From assembly GCA_026398415.1 (NCBI GenBank), contig JAPLSY010000029.1:62001-126000 (forward strand): 64,000 nt of DNA. Direction: 5' to 3'. The notes under the pieces were generated by a model, which did not search any database, was not told where the DNA came from, and saw nothing but the letters and a program-made list of their open reading frames with translations. The translations under genes were made by a program, and so were the position numbers. Source of the DNA: Kiritimatiellota bacterium (GTDB taxonomy: Bacteria > Verrucomicrobiota > Kiritimatiellia > JAAZAB01). Below are positions 54,424-62,762 of this stretch, piece after piece; positions within the stretch are counted from its first letter, which is position 1, and every line of letters begins with the position of its first letter.

Positions 54424-55375
54424 AAGTAAGCGCCTGACCGCGGATCTGGCGGCAGATGGCCGCCGCCAGTTTCAGGGCCTCCGCTGCTTGCTCGCCGCTG
54501 ACGACCGGCGCGCCGCGCGTGCGCACGCATTCGACAAACGCTGCCAATTCGTTTTTCAGCGGTTCGCTCTTCTCGATCGGCACCTTGCTCCGTTCGATGC
54601 GCGCCTCGGTCTTGCGGTAGATTTCCCCGGCCTGCTTTTCGTAATCCAGCGAGATGTAGGCATCCGCCTGGAACACGCGGATTTTACGTAAATGTTCCGG
54701 GCTGATCCGGCTGGTGGTCACGTTGGCCACACAGCCGTTTTCGAACTCGAGACGCACGTTGGCGATATCCTCGCTGGGACTCAGGACCGGCACGCCTACG
54801 GCGTGAAACTCGCGCACGGGCGAGCGCACCAGGTGCAGGATGATTTCCAGGTCATGGATCATGAGGTCCAGCACCACGCTGACCTCCGTACCGCGCGGGG
54901 ACTGTCCCGCGCGGGCGGGCGGGTAGGGCTGCAACCGGTGCGCCTCGATGAACCGCGGCCGCGTCAAAATGCCTTCCAGAAATTGCATCACGGGATTAAA
55001 GCGCTCGACGTGACCCACCTGCAGGACCAGGTTCTTCTGCTGGGCTTTGGCCACCATGGCCTCGGCATCGGCCATGCGCGTGGCAATCGGTTTTTCCACC
55101 AGCAGGTGCACACCACGTTCGAGAAAGGGCGCGGCCGCTTCGAAATGCTTGTCCGCCGGCACCACGATGCTGGCCGCCTCGACCATCCCGGCTAATTCGG
55201 CCATATCCGGTATGGCCCGTGTTCGATAGCGCTTGGCAATCTCTTCGGCCCGCGCCTGGTTGAGGTCATACACCCCCGCCAATTCGGCCGTCGGCAATTC
55301 CGAGTAAATACGGGCATGCCACTGCCCCAGACTGCCGACCCCCACCACGCCAACACGGACTTTATGATCGCTCAT
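54422..55375 (-). CDS. Gfo/Idh/MocA family oxidoreductase in the lipid A cluster
   Basis: NAD(P)-dependent oxidoreductase, 317 residues. The Rossmann start is VRVGVVGVGSLGQWHARI, the EKP motif is HLLVEKPIAT near residue 92, and the C-terminal domain contains LDLMIHDLEIILHL. Its position between lpxI and lpxB suggests a role in UDP-sugar modification; the GnnA enzyme that oxidises UDP-GlcNAc at C3 in organisms making amide-linked lipid A belongs to this superfamily. No GnnB-like aminotransferase is in the window. GGAAGGG precedes the ATG at 55375. Confidence 0.88.
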   Translation of the reverse strand: MSDHKVRVGVVGVGSLGQWHARIYSELPTAELAGVYDLNQARAEEIAKRYRTRAIPDMAELAGMVEAASIVVPADKHFEAAAPFLERGVHLLVEKPIATRMADAEAMVAKAQQKNLVLQVGHVERFNPVMQFLEGILTRPRFIEAHRLQPYPPARAGQSPRGTEVSVVLDLMIHDLEIILHLVRSPVREFHAVGVPVLSPSEDIANVRLEFENGCVANVTTSRISPEHLRKIRVFQADAYISLDYEKQAGEIYRKTEARIERSKVPIEKSEPLKNELAAFVECVRTRGAPVVSGEQAAEALKLAAAICRQIRGQALT

Positions 55376-55458
55376 AGTATCAGCCCTTCCAACAAAATTA
55401 CAAATTCCAGATTCCAAATTCCAAGGAAATTAAATCAAAATCTAAAAAAGACAAACTT

Positions 55459-56310
55459 CTAATTCGAACCGCTCTTATTTTTTTTATCTTCCACTTCCAC
55501 CGCGATGAATGCCAAATTTTGTTTGTCCGCGGCTTCAATGATTTGTTCCCGTTCCAGCAAGATGGTTCGGCGAGCTTCCATGGCCAGCACCGCCGCCTTG
55601 ATTTTTTTCAGTACTGCCATGGTGCGCAAGCCAACCACGGGAATGTCGTAGCGCATGTCGTGGCCCTGCCGCGCCACCTTCACCACCACGGCGCCGGCGC
55701 CCCCCAGCTTCCCGGCGCGCAGCATGGTCTCGTCCGTGCCCTCAAAGGCTTCCACCGCCAGGATCACGCCTTCCTTGACCACGACGGTCTGCCCGATTTC
55801 CAGGGCGCTGGTGGCCTTGGCCGCCTGGAGTCCCAGTTCGATATCCAGCCGTTCGCGCTCGGTCGGCGCGCGGCGGCTGAGCAAGCCCGGGGCCGGCATG
55901 GTGTCTTCCATAAACCTGTAGGCCGGCAGGAGCTCGACCCCGATGGCATGAAGTTCATCCCCGATGGCGCCGAAAATGGTTCGGGCGTTCCGGTCTTTCA
56001 GACGGGCCAGGATCGCCAGCGCGCGAACATCCAGGCGGACATGAAAAAGATTCGAAGGCGTAATCTGGCCGGCCATAACCGCCTGGACGACCCCATGCTG
56101 ACGAAAGGCTTCCAGCATGGCCTCCAATTGACCGACATGCAGCCACACGACTTGATCGGCCGCCTTTTCGATTACCGGATCGGTTTCCCCGTGGAACGCA
56201 ACGGCCACAACCTGCCGCACGCCCTGTTTTCGGGCGCCTTCCGCCAGGAGTCGCGGATACGCGCCGCGCCCGGCAATGATTCCCAATTTTTCCGGTATGG
56301 CCTGATTCAT
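55459..56310 (-). CDS. lpxI: UDP-2,3-diacylglucosamine pyrophosphatase LpxI
   Basis: DUF1009-family hydrolase, 283 residues, which cleaves UDP-diacylglucosamine to lipid X and UMP; an alternative to LpxH. LGIIAGRGAYPRLLAEGARK starts the N-domain, VMAGQITPSNLF follows near 83, and FEGTDETMLRAGKLGG with KVARQGHDMRYDIPVVG near 195-228 is the family C-terminal signature. AAGGAG lies four bases before the ATG. It starts the lipid A cluster. Confidence 0.95.
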   Translation of the reverse strand: MNQAIPEKLGIIAGRGAYPRLLAEGARKQGVRQVVAVAFHGETDPVIEKAADQVVWLHVGQLEAMLEAFRQHGVVQAVMAGQITPSNLFHVRLDVRALAILARLKDRNARTIFGAIGDELHAIGVELLPAYRFMEDTMPAPGLLSRRAPTERERLDIELGLQAAKATSALEIGQTVVVKEGVILAVEAFEGTDETMLRAGKLGGAGAVVVKVARQGHDMRYDIPVVGLRTMAVLKKIKAAVLAMEARRTILLEREQIIEAADKQNLAFIAVEVEDKKNKSGSN

Positions 56311-56950
56311 GTTGCTCCTTTATCCCCCGTGCACTCTGGCGGCATTTCTGATCTTTTATACCCGCAAAGACCTTGAAGAAGAAGAAAAATATTTACCAAT
56401 TTCCGGCTCCTTGAAAAAGATTCTCTTGGGCACTTGATCCGGCGTTATGCTGAAGCCAATAACAATGGATAAGTGTAACGGGCCTAGCTGGAAATACGGA
56501 TGCGAGCGAACTTGAAGGGGCCGGGTTATGAATTCCAAGCGGAAGGCAATAGCGCTTGTCCGGCTTAAGTCCGGATCGCGCCGCGCAATTTACCTTTGCC
56601 GCCACTTGTCCGGACCGGGCAATTGTGCAAAGGGTCGTTGCCCAAATCAGTTGGCTAGAAAAGGTGTCCGTCCGAGAAGCTTGGTATAAATATTATTTTC
56701 TCGAGTTGGCCATTTTCATCTCCCCGAATTTTCTGACACAGATTCCGCTTGCACGTTCCCAGTGATCAAGGCGCAATCCGAAAAGCCAGTTGAAAGAGGC
56801 AATAAACCAGACGACGGATGACAGATGACGAACCTAAGGACGGAGGGGAAAGACTGACGACTAACTGGCTTTTCCGGCAGACCTTATTTGCTTGCATGAG
56901 AAGGCTTGGCCCCGATGCTCACGAACGGAAGAACATCGCCTTGTTCCAAT
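56311..56950. other. 640-bp region between lpxI and the DUF4838 gene
   Basis: No intact gene is supported. It contains an 11-bp perfect inverted repeat, AAAAGCCAGTT (56781-56791) and AACTGGCTTTT (56863-56873), and a GACGACGGATGACAGATGACG repeat of the GACGACAGA family at 56809-56829. The last part (56880-56950) is the decayed end of the DUF4838 reading frame. Confidence 0.5.
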
Positions 56951-58903
56951 TCACATTGGACGGATCGCCGACGGCCGTTTGATCCGTGAGCCGGGAAGAC
57001 GCTTAACCGGCGATTTTTCCCGCATTGTTTGCAGTTCCTTTTGCAGGTTATCGTTGTTTTCCTGCAGTTTGCCACTGGAGCAGCGCGCCTCCATCTGCGC
57101 CCGTCGGGTGGCTTCATACCGTTGGATAATCTTTTCGCGATCCCATGGCATGGCCTGGCCGGCCGGCAGCTGTTTCTCCAATTGCGACCACATGCCATAG
57201 AGCCCGCCATCTACCGGGATGCGTTCGCGCTGGACATTCAAAAGTGCTGCCGCATTTTGCCCGCACAACGCCTCCGCCTCGTCCAGCAGGCGCTGGCAGG
57301 TCTTGTAAAAATTCAACGTCAAATAGGGGCGCTGGAACGTTTGGATTGACGCCGACATTGCCGGCGTCGCCGCTATCCGCCCTTCCATGTAATTCAAATA
57401 TTCCGCCATTTTACCAGCCGCCGGGCCGTAAAAGCCGTCCATGAAGGTCTTAATCAAAAGTGCCGGGTCCTGGTCGGGATTTTGCATCAGCTTCAGTCCC
57501 AGCCAGCGTTTCAGGGCAAAGAAACTGGTGGTCTCGCTTTTTTCACATTCCACAAACATTATTTCCACATTGCTGTCATGAAACAGTTTCAGATCTGGTT
57601 GCAGGCAACGCAGGTTCACGTAGGGCGAAGGAATATCCTCGTAGTTAAATGAATATAGAATCCAATAATCCCAGACGGCCAGGTGCTGGGCTATTTTTGA
57701 CCAGCCGACCAGGGTTTCGTAAGGTTTGCGATTAGCCGGGTGGGTCATCGGACGAAACAGATCGGGATGGTCATCGCGCTTATTCTTTGGCGGCGGCCAT
57801 TCGGCGTTCAATTGGGCCACACGAATCATGACGTTGTCGCGGGACCGGATCGTCCTGGGCGGCTTGAGGGTCGTCTGATAGGCAAATGTTTCGACCAGCA
57901 CGTCGGGATATTCGGCTTTAATCCCATCGGCCAATGAGTTCAGCAGGTCAACCAGGGGGCCGCTGACCGCCCCTTCCCGTTCGCAGAATGCCTTGCATTC
58001 CGGGCACTGGCAAACCAACTCGTTATCATTTTGCTCGACAGCGTAGATCCGCGGCGGCTGGCATCCGGCCCTGGCTGCGGCTTCGCGGTCTTTGGCGATA
58101 AATCCTTTCAATTGTTTGAGCATCAGCTTGCGGACTTCCGGATGCGTCAGGCAAATCTGGCCGGGTCCAACGCCGTTGGAAGAGACCACCCGCACGCCGG
58201 CCTCGTTCAATGCCAGATATTCGGGATGGTTGGCAGGCCATTCCTTCGAATAGTAATAAAAGGTATGACAGCCGTTGGGTGCGCCATAGACCCTTCCAGA
58301 TCCAAAGGCTGATGTGGACTCTTTATTTCGGAAGCGGAAGCGCTCGGTATCGATGCCGATATCTGCGGCTGTGTAAATCCGCCGGTCCCAAAATGCCGGC
58401 TGGCCGCGGATATCCATTTTTTTCAGGACCAGGTCGGGCCGGGCCGGGATCGTTTCCGTAAATTCGTCGAACCAATGACAGTCAACCTGCTTTTCCAGGA
58501 ACTCGTAGACCGCATAGAGCGTGCCGCGCGGCCGACCGCCGGCCAGGACCAGGTTTTTCCCACAGCTCTTAATGATCCATTCCTCGTCGCCCATGGTGGC
58601 CAGGTCAAGGCCCTGCTTACGGGCAAAATCCGTCCAACCGACGTAAATGGCATGCGGAGGTATAACGGCATTGGTCTCGGAAACCACCGCAAAGCGGTCC
58701 CCCGTGATCTTCTGCAGGTGCGCGCCCAAGTCCTCCACCGCGAATTGTTCAGCCGGCGTGGGCTTGGCGCTTTGGACGATCGCATAATCGGTTTGGCCGT
58801 TACGCGCGAGATCCAGTTCTTGCGCTTCCGCGTCCGGATTGCCGAACAATCCCGCCAAAAAGCCCACGGTTACTAATCCGCTGATTGCGAACAAGTGATA
58901 CAT
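56951..58903 (-). CDS. DUF4838 domain-containing secreted protein
   Basis: 650-residue exported protein with a signal peptide (MYHLFAISGLVTVGFLAGLF, cleavage after AEA). An alpha-glucuronidase-type N-terminal domain (PTPAEQFAVEDLGAHLQKIT near 50) is followed by DUF4838 (about 230-590) with Cys pairs in VCQCPECKAFCE and conserved WDYWILYSFNYEDIP. Such proteins resemble GH67 or GH20-like barrels and probably act on glycans; activity is unproven. The start at 58903 has GAGGAAAA upstream; the frame extends 22 codons further. The C-terminus appears cut short by a frameshift. Confidence 0.82.
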   Translation of the reverse strand: MYHLFAISGLVTVGFLAGLFGNPDAEAQELDLARNGQTDYAIVQSAKPTPAEQFAVEDLGAHLQKITGDRFAVVSETNAVIPPHAIYVGWTDFARKQGLDLATMGDEEWIIKSCGKNLVLAGGRPRGTLYAVYEFLEKQVDCHWFDEFTETIPARPDLVLKKMDIRGQPAFWDRRIYTAADIGIDTERFRFRNKESTSAFGSGRVYGAPNGCHTFYYYSKEWPANHPEYLALNEAGVRVVSSNGVGPGQICLTHPEVRKLMLKQLKGFIAKDREAAARAGCQPPRIYAVEQNDNELVCQCPECKAFCEREGAVSGPLVDLLNSLADGIKAEYPDVLVETFAYQTTLKPPRTIRSRDNVMIRVAQLNAEWPPPKNKRDDHPDLFRPMTHPANRKPYETLVGWSKIAQHLAVWDYWILYSFNYEDIPSPYVNLRCLQPDLKLFHDSNVEIMFVECEKSETTSFFALKRWLGLKLMQNPDQDPALLIKTFMDGFYGPAAGKMAEYLNYMEGRIAATPAMSASIQTFQRPYLTLNFYKTCQRLLDEAEALCGQNAAALLNVQRERIPVDGGLYGMWSQLEKQLPAGQAMPWDREKIIQRYEATRRAQMEARCSSGKLQENNDNLQKELQTMREKSPVKRLPGSRIKRPSAIRPM

Positions 58904-58972
58904 GACTTGTTTTCCTCGCTCTCGCTTTATTTTTTTAACTATACCATGTTTAGGAACATTTTTCGCCACCGC

Positions 58973-59001
58973 TTGACTATGAGAAAAATTGTTAAAATAT
59001 A
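58973..59001 (+). promoter_or_regulatory. Possible promoter for the nuclease gene
   Basis: TTGACT at 58973-58978 and AATATA at 58996-59001 are 17 bases apart. It lies in the 237-bp divergent gap; about 130 bases of leader would precede the ATG at 59141. No other signal is visible there. Confidence 0.35.
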
Positions 59002-59140
59002 TCCTGAAAACACATCGCTATTCAATCCCTATATTCAGAACACACCCCGGTTTTTTACAAATTGAAAGGACTTGCCGGTGTCCGGTCACTCAGGCTATAC
59101 TGATTTAAATGACGGGGCCGATGGATAACGGATAAACCTT

Positions 59141-60091
59141 ATGGCCGAGTTAGTTAACACTTTTTCCTGGTCCATTTCCGCACGGGCGGATTTTGAAGAG
59201 TGCCCGCGCCGCCGGTACCTGGCCAAGTACGCTATGTGGGGCGGATGGAAGGCGGATGCCCCGGACTTGGCCCGCGCGGCTTACCGGCTGGGCAAAATGG
59301 AAAACCGGTTCACGCTCCAGGGCAATGCCGTGGAACGTGCCGTCATGTGGGCGTTTCGGCAGACGCAGGCGGGCAAGCCGGTCACCGTAACCCAAGCCTA
59401 TGAAACGGTCGTCAAGCCTTACCTGAATCAATGCTGGAACGCGTCTAAAAAGAAACTGTGGCAGGCCAATCCCAAAAAGCATTGTTGTCTGCACGAACAT
59501 TACTACCCCGCGCATCACCATACGCCCGAGGCGGACATGACCGCGCGCATGATCGAGCAGATCAAGCGCTGTCTGGCTAACTTTCTGGAGCAGGTCCTTC
59601 CGCGCCTAGGGTCCGTGCGTCCGGAGCAGGAGGTGCTAATCGCGCACGCGGATGGCGGCGACCCTGAATCGTTTCTGTTTGAATCCATCAAGGTCTATGC
59701 CATCCCGGATTATGCCTATCGTTCGGAGGATCTCCTGCACATTCACGACTGGAAGGCGGGGAGCGAGAAACCGGCGCACCAGGACCAAATGGCTATTTAC
59801 GGTCTCTGGGCCCATACCAAACACGCCCTCCCGCCCGAGCGCATCCAGGTGCACCTGGAATACCTCTCGAAGGGCGCCACCCAGAGCATGGCCCTGACCG
59901 ATCACGACCTGGAGTACGCCCGCGGGTTAATCCGCGAATCAGTCGCATCAATGGCTGAATACCTGGTGGCAGGCGACATCCGCAGGAACCAGTCCCTGCC
60001 GCAGGAAGACTGGGAACAATCCGCCGATCTCGATACCTGCCGGCAATGCCGGTTCTACGAGCTTTGCAAAAGCGAACTGGAACTGGCCTGA
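59141..60091 (+). CDS. PD-(D/E)XK nuclease family protein, Cas4/RecB-like
   Basis: 316 residues. The nuclease core is YAIPDYAYRSED followed by IHDWKAGSEK (the Asp, then D-x-K) and QDQMAIYGLW (motif Q-x3-Y) near residues 186-225. One Cys near the N-terminus (FEECPRR) and three near the C-terminus (DTCRQCRFYELC) match the iron-sulfur layout of Cas4 and AddB-type exonucleases. No CRISPR array, cas genes or helicase lie nearby, so it is a stand-alone member probably involved in DNA repair or end processing. Confidence 0.85.
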   Translation: MAELVNTFSWSISARADFEECPRRRYLAKYAMWGGWKADAPDLARAAYRLGKMENRFTLQGNAVERAVMWAFRQTQAGKPVTVTQAYETVVKPYLNQCWNASKKKLWQANPKKHCCLHEHYYPAHHHTPEADMTARMIEQIKRCLANFLEQVLPRLGSVRPEQEVLIAHADGGDPESFLFESIKVYAIPDYAYRSEDLLHIHDWKAGSEKPAHQDQMAIYGLWAHTKHALPPERIQVHLEYLSKGATQSMALTDHDLEYARGLIRESVASMAEYLVAGDIRRNQSLPQEDWEQSADLDTCRQCRFYELCKSELELA

Positions 60092-60112
60092 GTTTATAAT
60101 GCCGCCGGGGAG

Positions 60113-60400
60113 TCAAAGACCCAGCCTGGCCTGCACCGCCGCCACGGTTACGCCGGTGATGGCAATGCGTTTATGGCGCGAGCTGTGCCCGGCCACAATA
60201 ATCAAGTCGCGCGCGGGCACATCCAGTATCCGGCTGAGGAACGCGATCAACGCATCGTTGGCCTTGCCATCCACCGGGGGCGAGCGCAGGCGGATCTTGA
60301 CGGCATCCCCATGCAGACCCTGTACTTGATCCTGCGCGGCGCGCGGACAGGCATGCACGGACAGCATCACACCGGTTTTGGTTGCGGTAATCCAGTTCAT
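60113..60400 (-). CDS. DUF167 family protein (YggU-like)
   Basis: 95-residue small protein of the DUF167/UPF0235 family. The signature RLRSPPVDGKANDALIAFLSRIL near 40-62 and GHSSRHKRIAITG near 71-83 are complete. The ATG at 60400 follows a TATACT box by about 10 bases, so the frame that would start 11 codons earlier lies inside the promoter. It diverges from trpE, sharing a 111-bp region. Confidence 0.9.
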   Translation of the reverse strand: MNWITATKTGVMLSVHACPRAAQDQVQGLHGDAVKIRLRSPPVDGKANDALIAFLSRILDVPARDLIIVAGHSSRHKRIAITGVTVAAVQARLGL

Positions 60401-60410
60401 GACGCAGGCC

Positions 60411-60438
60411 AGTATAGAATCGCGCATCGGCAAAACAA
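60411..60438 (-). promoter_or_regulatory. Sigma70-like promoter of the DUF167 gene, near-leaderless
   Basis: On the minus strand TTGTTT (60438-60433) and TATACT (60416-60411) with 16 bases between. The predicted transcript start near 60404 leaves a leader of only a few bases before the ATG at 60400. Confidence 0.5.
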
Positions 60439-60474
60439 TCTCAAACGCGTATCAAAAAAAGTTTATTTTTTCTG

Positions 60475-60503
60475 TTGACAGCGCCCGACTGTTTCTATAT
60501 ATA
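60475..60503 (+). promoter_or_regulatory. Near-consensus promoter of the trp operon
   Basis: TTGACA (60475-60480) matches consensus exactly, the spacer is 17 bases and TATATA (60498-60503) is the -10 box. The start would lie near 60510, two bases before the trpE ATG, and there is no ribosome site in the CACC preceding it. Confidence 0.85.
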
Positions 60504-60509
60504 GAAACA
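60490..60509 (+). promoter_or_regulatory. 20-bp perfect palindrome over the trpE -10 box, likely operator
   Basis: TGTTTCTATATATAGAAACA equals its own reverse complement and covers the -10 element and the start site of the trp promoter. A dimeric repressor bound here would block transcription. No regulator gene is next to it. Confidence 0.75.
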
Positions 60510-60511
60510 CC

Positions 60512-62023
60512 ATGCAATACACAACCCTGAAAGACTACCTCGCGCTGGCCGGGGAATATGACCTGATCCCGGTCTGCAAGGAAATGCTGGCCGATCTCGA
60601 AACGCCGGTCTCCGTGCTCCGGCGTTTCGCGGATAATCCGAACGTGTTCCTGCTCGAAAGTATCGAGGGCGGTGAAACCTGGGGCCGCTATTCCTTCATC
60701 GGCGTCGAGCCTGAGCTTTTATTCGAAATCGAACACACCGACTCGCCTGGGCGTAGCGCTTCGGCGGAGCATGGCGTCACGGACCCGCAATTGCTCCGGC
60801 GTCTGCGGCCCGTGTACCAAGGCGTGCGCGCGGCCCCCATGCCGGGCCTGCCCCGCTTTTTCGGCGGAGCCGTGGGTTACATCGGCTACGAAGCCGTCCG
60901 CGAGTTTGAGCGCCTGCCGGCGCCCAAGCCGGTCCGTGGCGGGAGCCGGCCGATCAGCCGCTTCCTGAAAGTGGATAACCTGATCGTGTTCGATAACCTG
61001 CGCCACACGATCAAGATCATTGTCTGTTCCCGCCCCGCCGACCAGGCTACGCCGGCACAGGCCTATGAAGCTGCCTGCCGGAAAATTGCGGCCATCGAGA
61101 CGATCCTCCAACAACCGGCGCCGCGCACCGAAAACCGCGTCTATCCGCCGGTGGCGTTTACCTCCAATATGACGAGCGCCCAGTACCAGGCCATCGTCCG
61201 CAAAGCCAAGGAATACATTGTGGCCGGGGATATCATTCAGGTGGTCCCAAGTCAGCGGTTCAGCGCCCGCTCGGAGGTGCCGCCTTTCCAACTGTATCGC
61301 GCCCTGCGCCTGCTGAACCCCTCGCCCTACCTTTATTTCCTCAAGATCGGCAATCAGGCCCTGGTGGGCTCTTCGCCGGAAGTCATGGTGCGGCTCACGG
61401 GCAACCGCGTGGAACTGCGGCCCATTGCCGGCACGCGCCCGCGCGGCGCCACCGAACAGCAGGACCGCCAGCTGGCCGATGAACTGCTCGCCGACGGCAA
61501 GGAAAAGGCCGAGCACATTATGCTGGTGGACTTGGGTCGCAACGATCTTGGACGCGTGGCCGAAACCGGCAGTGTGCAGGTGCGCGATTACATGATGATC
61601 GAACGCTACAGCCACGTCATGCATATTGTCTCGCATGTGGAAGCCATCCTGCGCCAGGGCTGCGATGCCGCCGACGTGCTCCGCGCCACTTTTCCCGCCG
61701 GCACGCTCTCGGGTGCGCCCAAAATCCGCGCCATGGAAATCATCCACGAACTGGAGAGCGAACCGCGCGGGGCCTATGGCGGCGCGCTGGGCTACATCAG
61801 CTACGACGGCAGCATGGATTTTGCCATCACGATCCGCACCCTGGAAATCGCCGGCGGCACCATTGCCATCCAGGCCGGCGGTGGCGTTGTCTACAATTCC
61901 GACCCGCAAAAGGAATTCGAAGAGACCTGTCACAAGGCGCGCGGCATGCAAAACGCCGTGGCCCTGGCCGCTAACGGACTCCAACTGGAGGAGACCATTA
62001 GCCATTCCGGAGATAAGCAATGA
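60512..62023 (+). CDS. trpE: Anthranilate synthase component I (TrpE)
   Basis: Converts chorismate to anthranilate with TrpG-supplied ammonia, 503 residues. The feedback-inhibition motif VFLLESIEGGETWGRYSFIG is near residues 46-65. Chorismate-binding motifs are QVVPSQRFSAR, ELRPIAGTRPRGAT, EHIMLVDLGRNDLGRVAETG, and IQAGGGVVYNSDPQKEFEET. Residues about 73-90 (TDSPGRSASAEHG) may be an inserted repeat-derived loop. The first gene of the operon; its TGA overlaps the trpG ATG. Confidence 0.97.
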   Translation: MQYTTLKDYLALAGEYDLIPVCKEMLADLETPVSVLRRFADNPNVFLLESIEGGETWGRYSFIGVEPELLFEIEHTDSPGRSASAEHGVTDPQLLRRLRPVYQGVRAAPMPGLPRFFGGAVGYIGYEAVREFERLPAPKPVRGGSRPISRFLKVDNLIVFDNLRHTIKIIVCSRPADQATPAQAYEAACRKIAAIETILQQPAPRTENRVYPPVAFTSNMTSAQYQAIVRKAKEYIVAGDIIQVVPSQRFSARSEVPPFQLYRALRLLNPSPYLYFLKIGNQALVGSSPEVMVRLTGNRVELRPIAGTRPRGATEQQDRQLADELLADGKEKAEHIMLVDLGRNDLGRVAETGSVQVRDYMMIERYSHVMHIVSHVEAILRQGCDAADVLRATFPAGTLSGAPKIRAMEIIHELESEPRGAYGGALGYISYDGSMDFAITIRTLEIAGGTIAIQAGGGVVYNSDPQKEFEETCHKARGMQNAVALAANGLQLEETISHSGDKQ

Positions 62024-62607
62024 TTGTGCTCATTGATAATTACGATTCGTTCACCTACAACCTGGTGCATGCGCTCGGCGCGCTGGGTGCCGAAATCCAG
62101 GTGTTCCGTAACGACGCCGTCACGGTGGATGCCGTGGTCGCTTTGCGCCCGCAGGCCATGATCATCTCGCCGGGACCTTGCACACCCGAGAAAGCCGGAA
62201 TTTCCGTGGCATTGATCCGCCGGCTGTCCGGCACTGTCCCGCTCCTGGGCGTATGTCTGGGCCACCAGGCGATCGGCGCGGCCTTCGGCGCACGGGTGGT
62301 CGGCGCTAAGCAGATCATGCATGGCAAAACGTCGCTCATTCATCACACCGGCCAGGGATTGTATCAGGGGCTTAAGAATCCGTTTGTAGCCGGGCGCTAT
62401 CATTCCCTGGCCATTATGCGCGCCGGCCTGCCCCCGGAACTGGTGATTGAGGCCACCAGCGAGGACGATGAAATCATGGGCCTGCGCCACAGCCGGCATG
62501 CAACCTACGGTGTCCAGTTTCATCCGGAATCAATTCTGACGCCGAGCGGCAAGCACTTGCTCCGCAACTTTCTGGATCTGGCCGCGGCGCCCACTGGAAA
62601 AGCATAA
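62020..62607 (+). CDS. trpG: Anthranilate synthase component II (TrpG/PabA)
   Basis: Class I glutamine amidotransferase subunit, 195 residues. LIDNYDSFTYNLVHALG starts the domain, SPGPCTPEKAG follows, the nucleophile Cys is in GVCLGHQAIG near residue 78, and the His-Glu pair is in VQFHPES near 166. The ATGA overlap ties it to trpE. PabA-type proteins often serve folate and tryptophan synthesis both. Confidence 0.96.
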   Translation: MIVLIDNYDSFTYNLVHALGALGAEIQVFRNDAVTVDAVVALRPQAMIISPGPCTPEKAGISVALIRRLSGTVPLLGVCLGHQAIGAAFGARVVGAKQIMHGKTSLIHHTGQGLYQGLKNPFVAGRYHSLAIMRAGLPPELVIEATSEDDEIMGLRHSRHATYGVQFHPESILTPSGKHLLRNFLDLAAAPTGKA

Positions 62608-62690
62608 GACAGACACCAGACGACAGACGCCGGACGACAGACCGGAAAAGACGGAAGACAGATGCCGGATAACGGAATAGGAACAAAGAA
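62608..62690. repeat. GACGACAGA repeats in the trpG-trpD gap
   Basis: Words CCAGACGACAGACG, CCGGACGACAGACCGG and GGAAGACAGATGCCGG recur here in one orientation. The rest of the gap (62691-62762) shows no feature besides the trpD leader. Confidence 0.65.
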
Positions 62691-62762
62691 CAACTAGTAA
62701 CAGTTGCGTTTGGCATGAGCAGCTATAGGCAGACAAGTTGACCAAGAACAGAAAAGGACACC

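Noticed and set aside
56556-56765. 69-codon open frame in the gap after lpxI
   Set aside because: No ribosome site or recognised motif; composition looks non-coding.
60744-60780. Possible mobile-repeat insertion in trpE (SPGRSASAEHG loop)
   Set aside because: TrpE loops vary in this region, and no second copy of the DNA is evident in the window.
60719-62020. 433-codon open frame on the minus strand
   Set aside because: Antisense to trpE with no recognisable domain; the opposite strand is certain.
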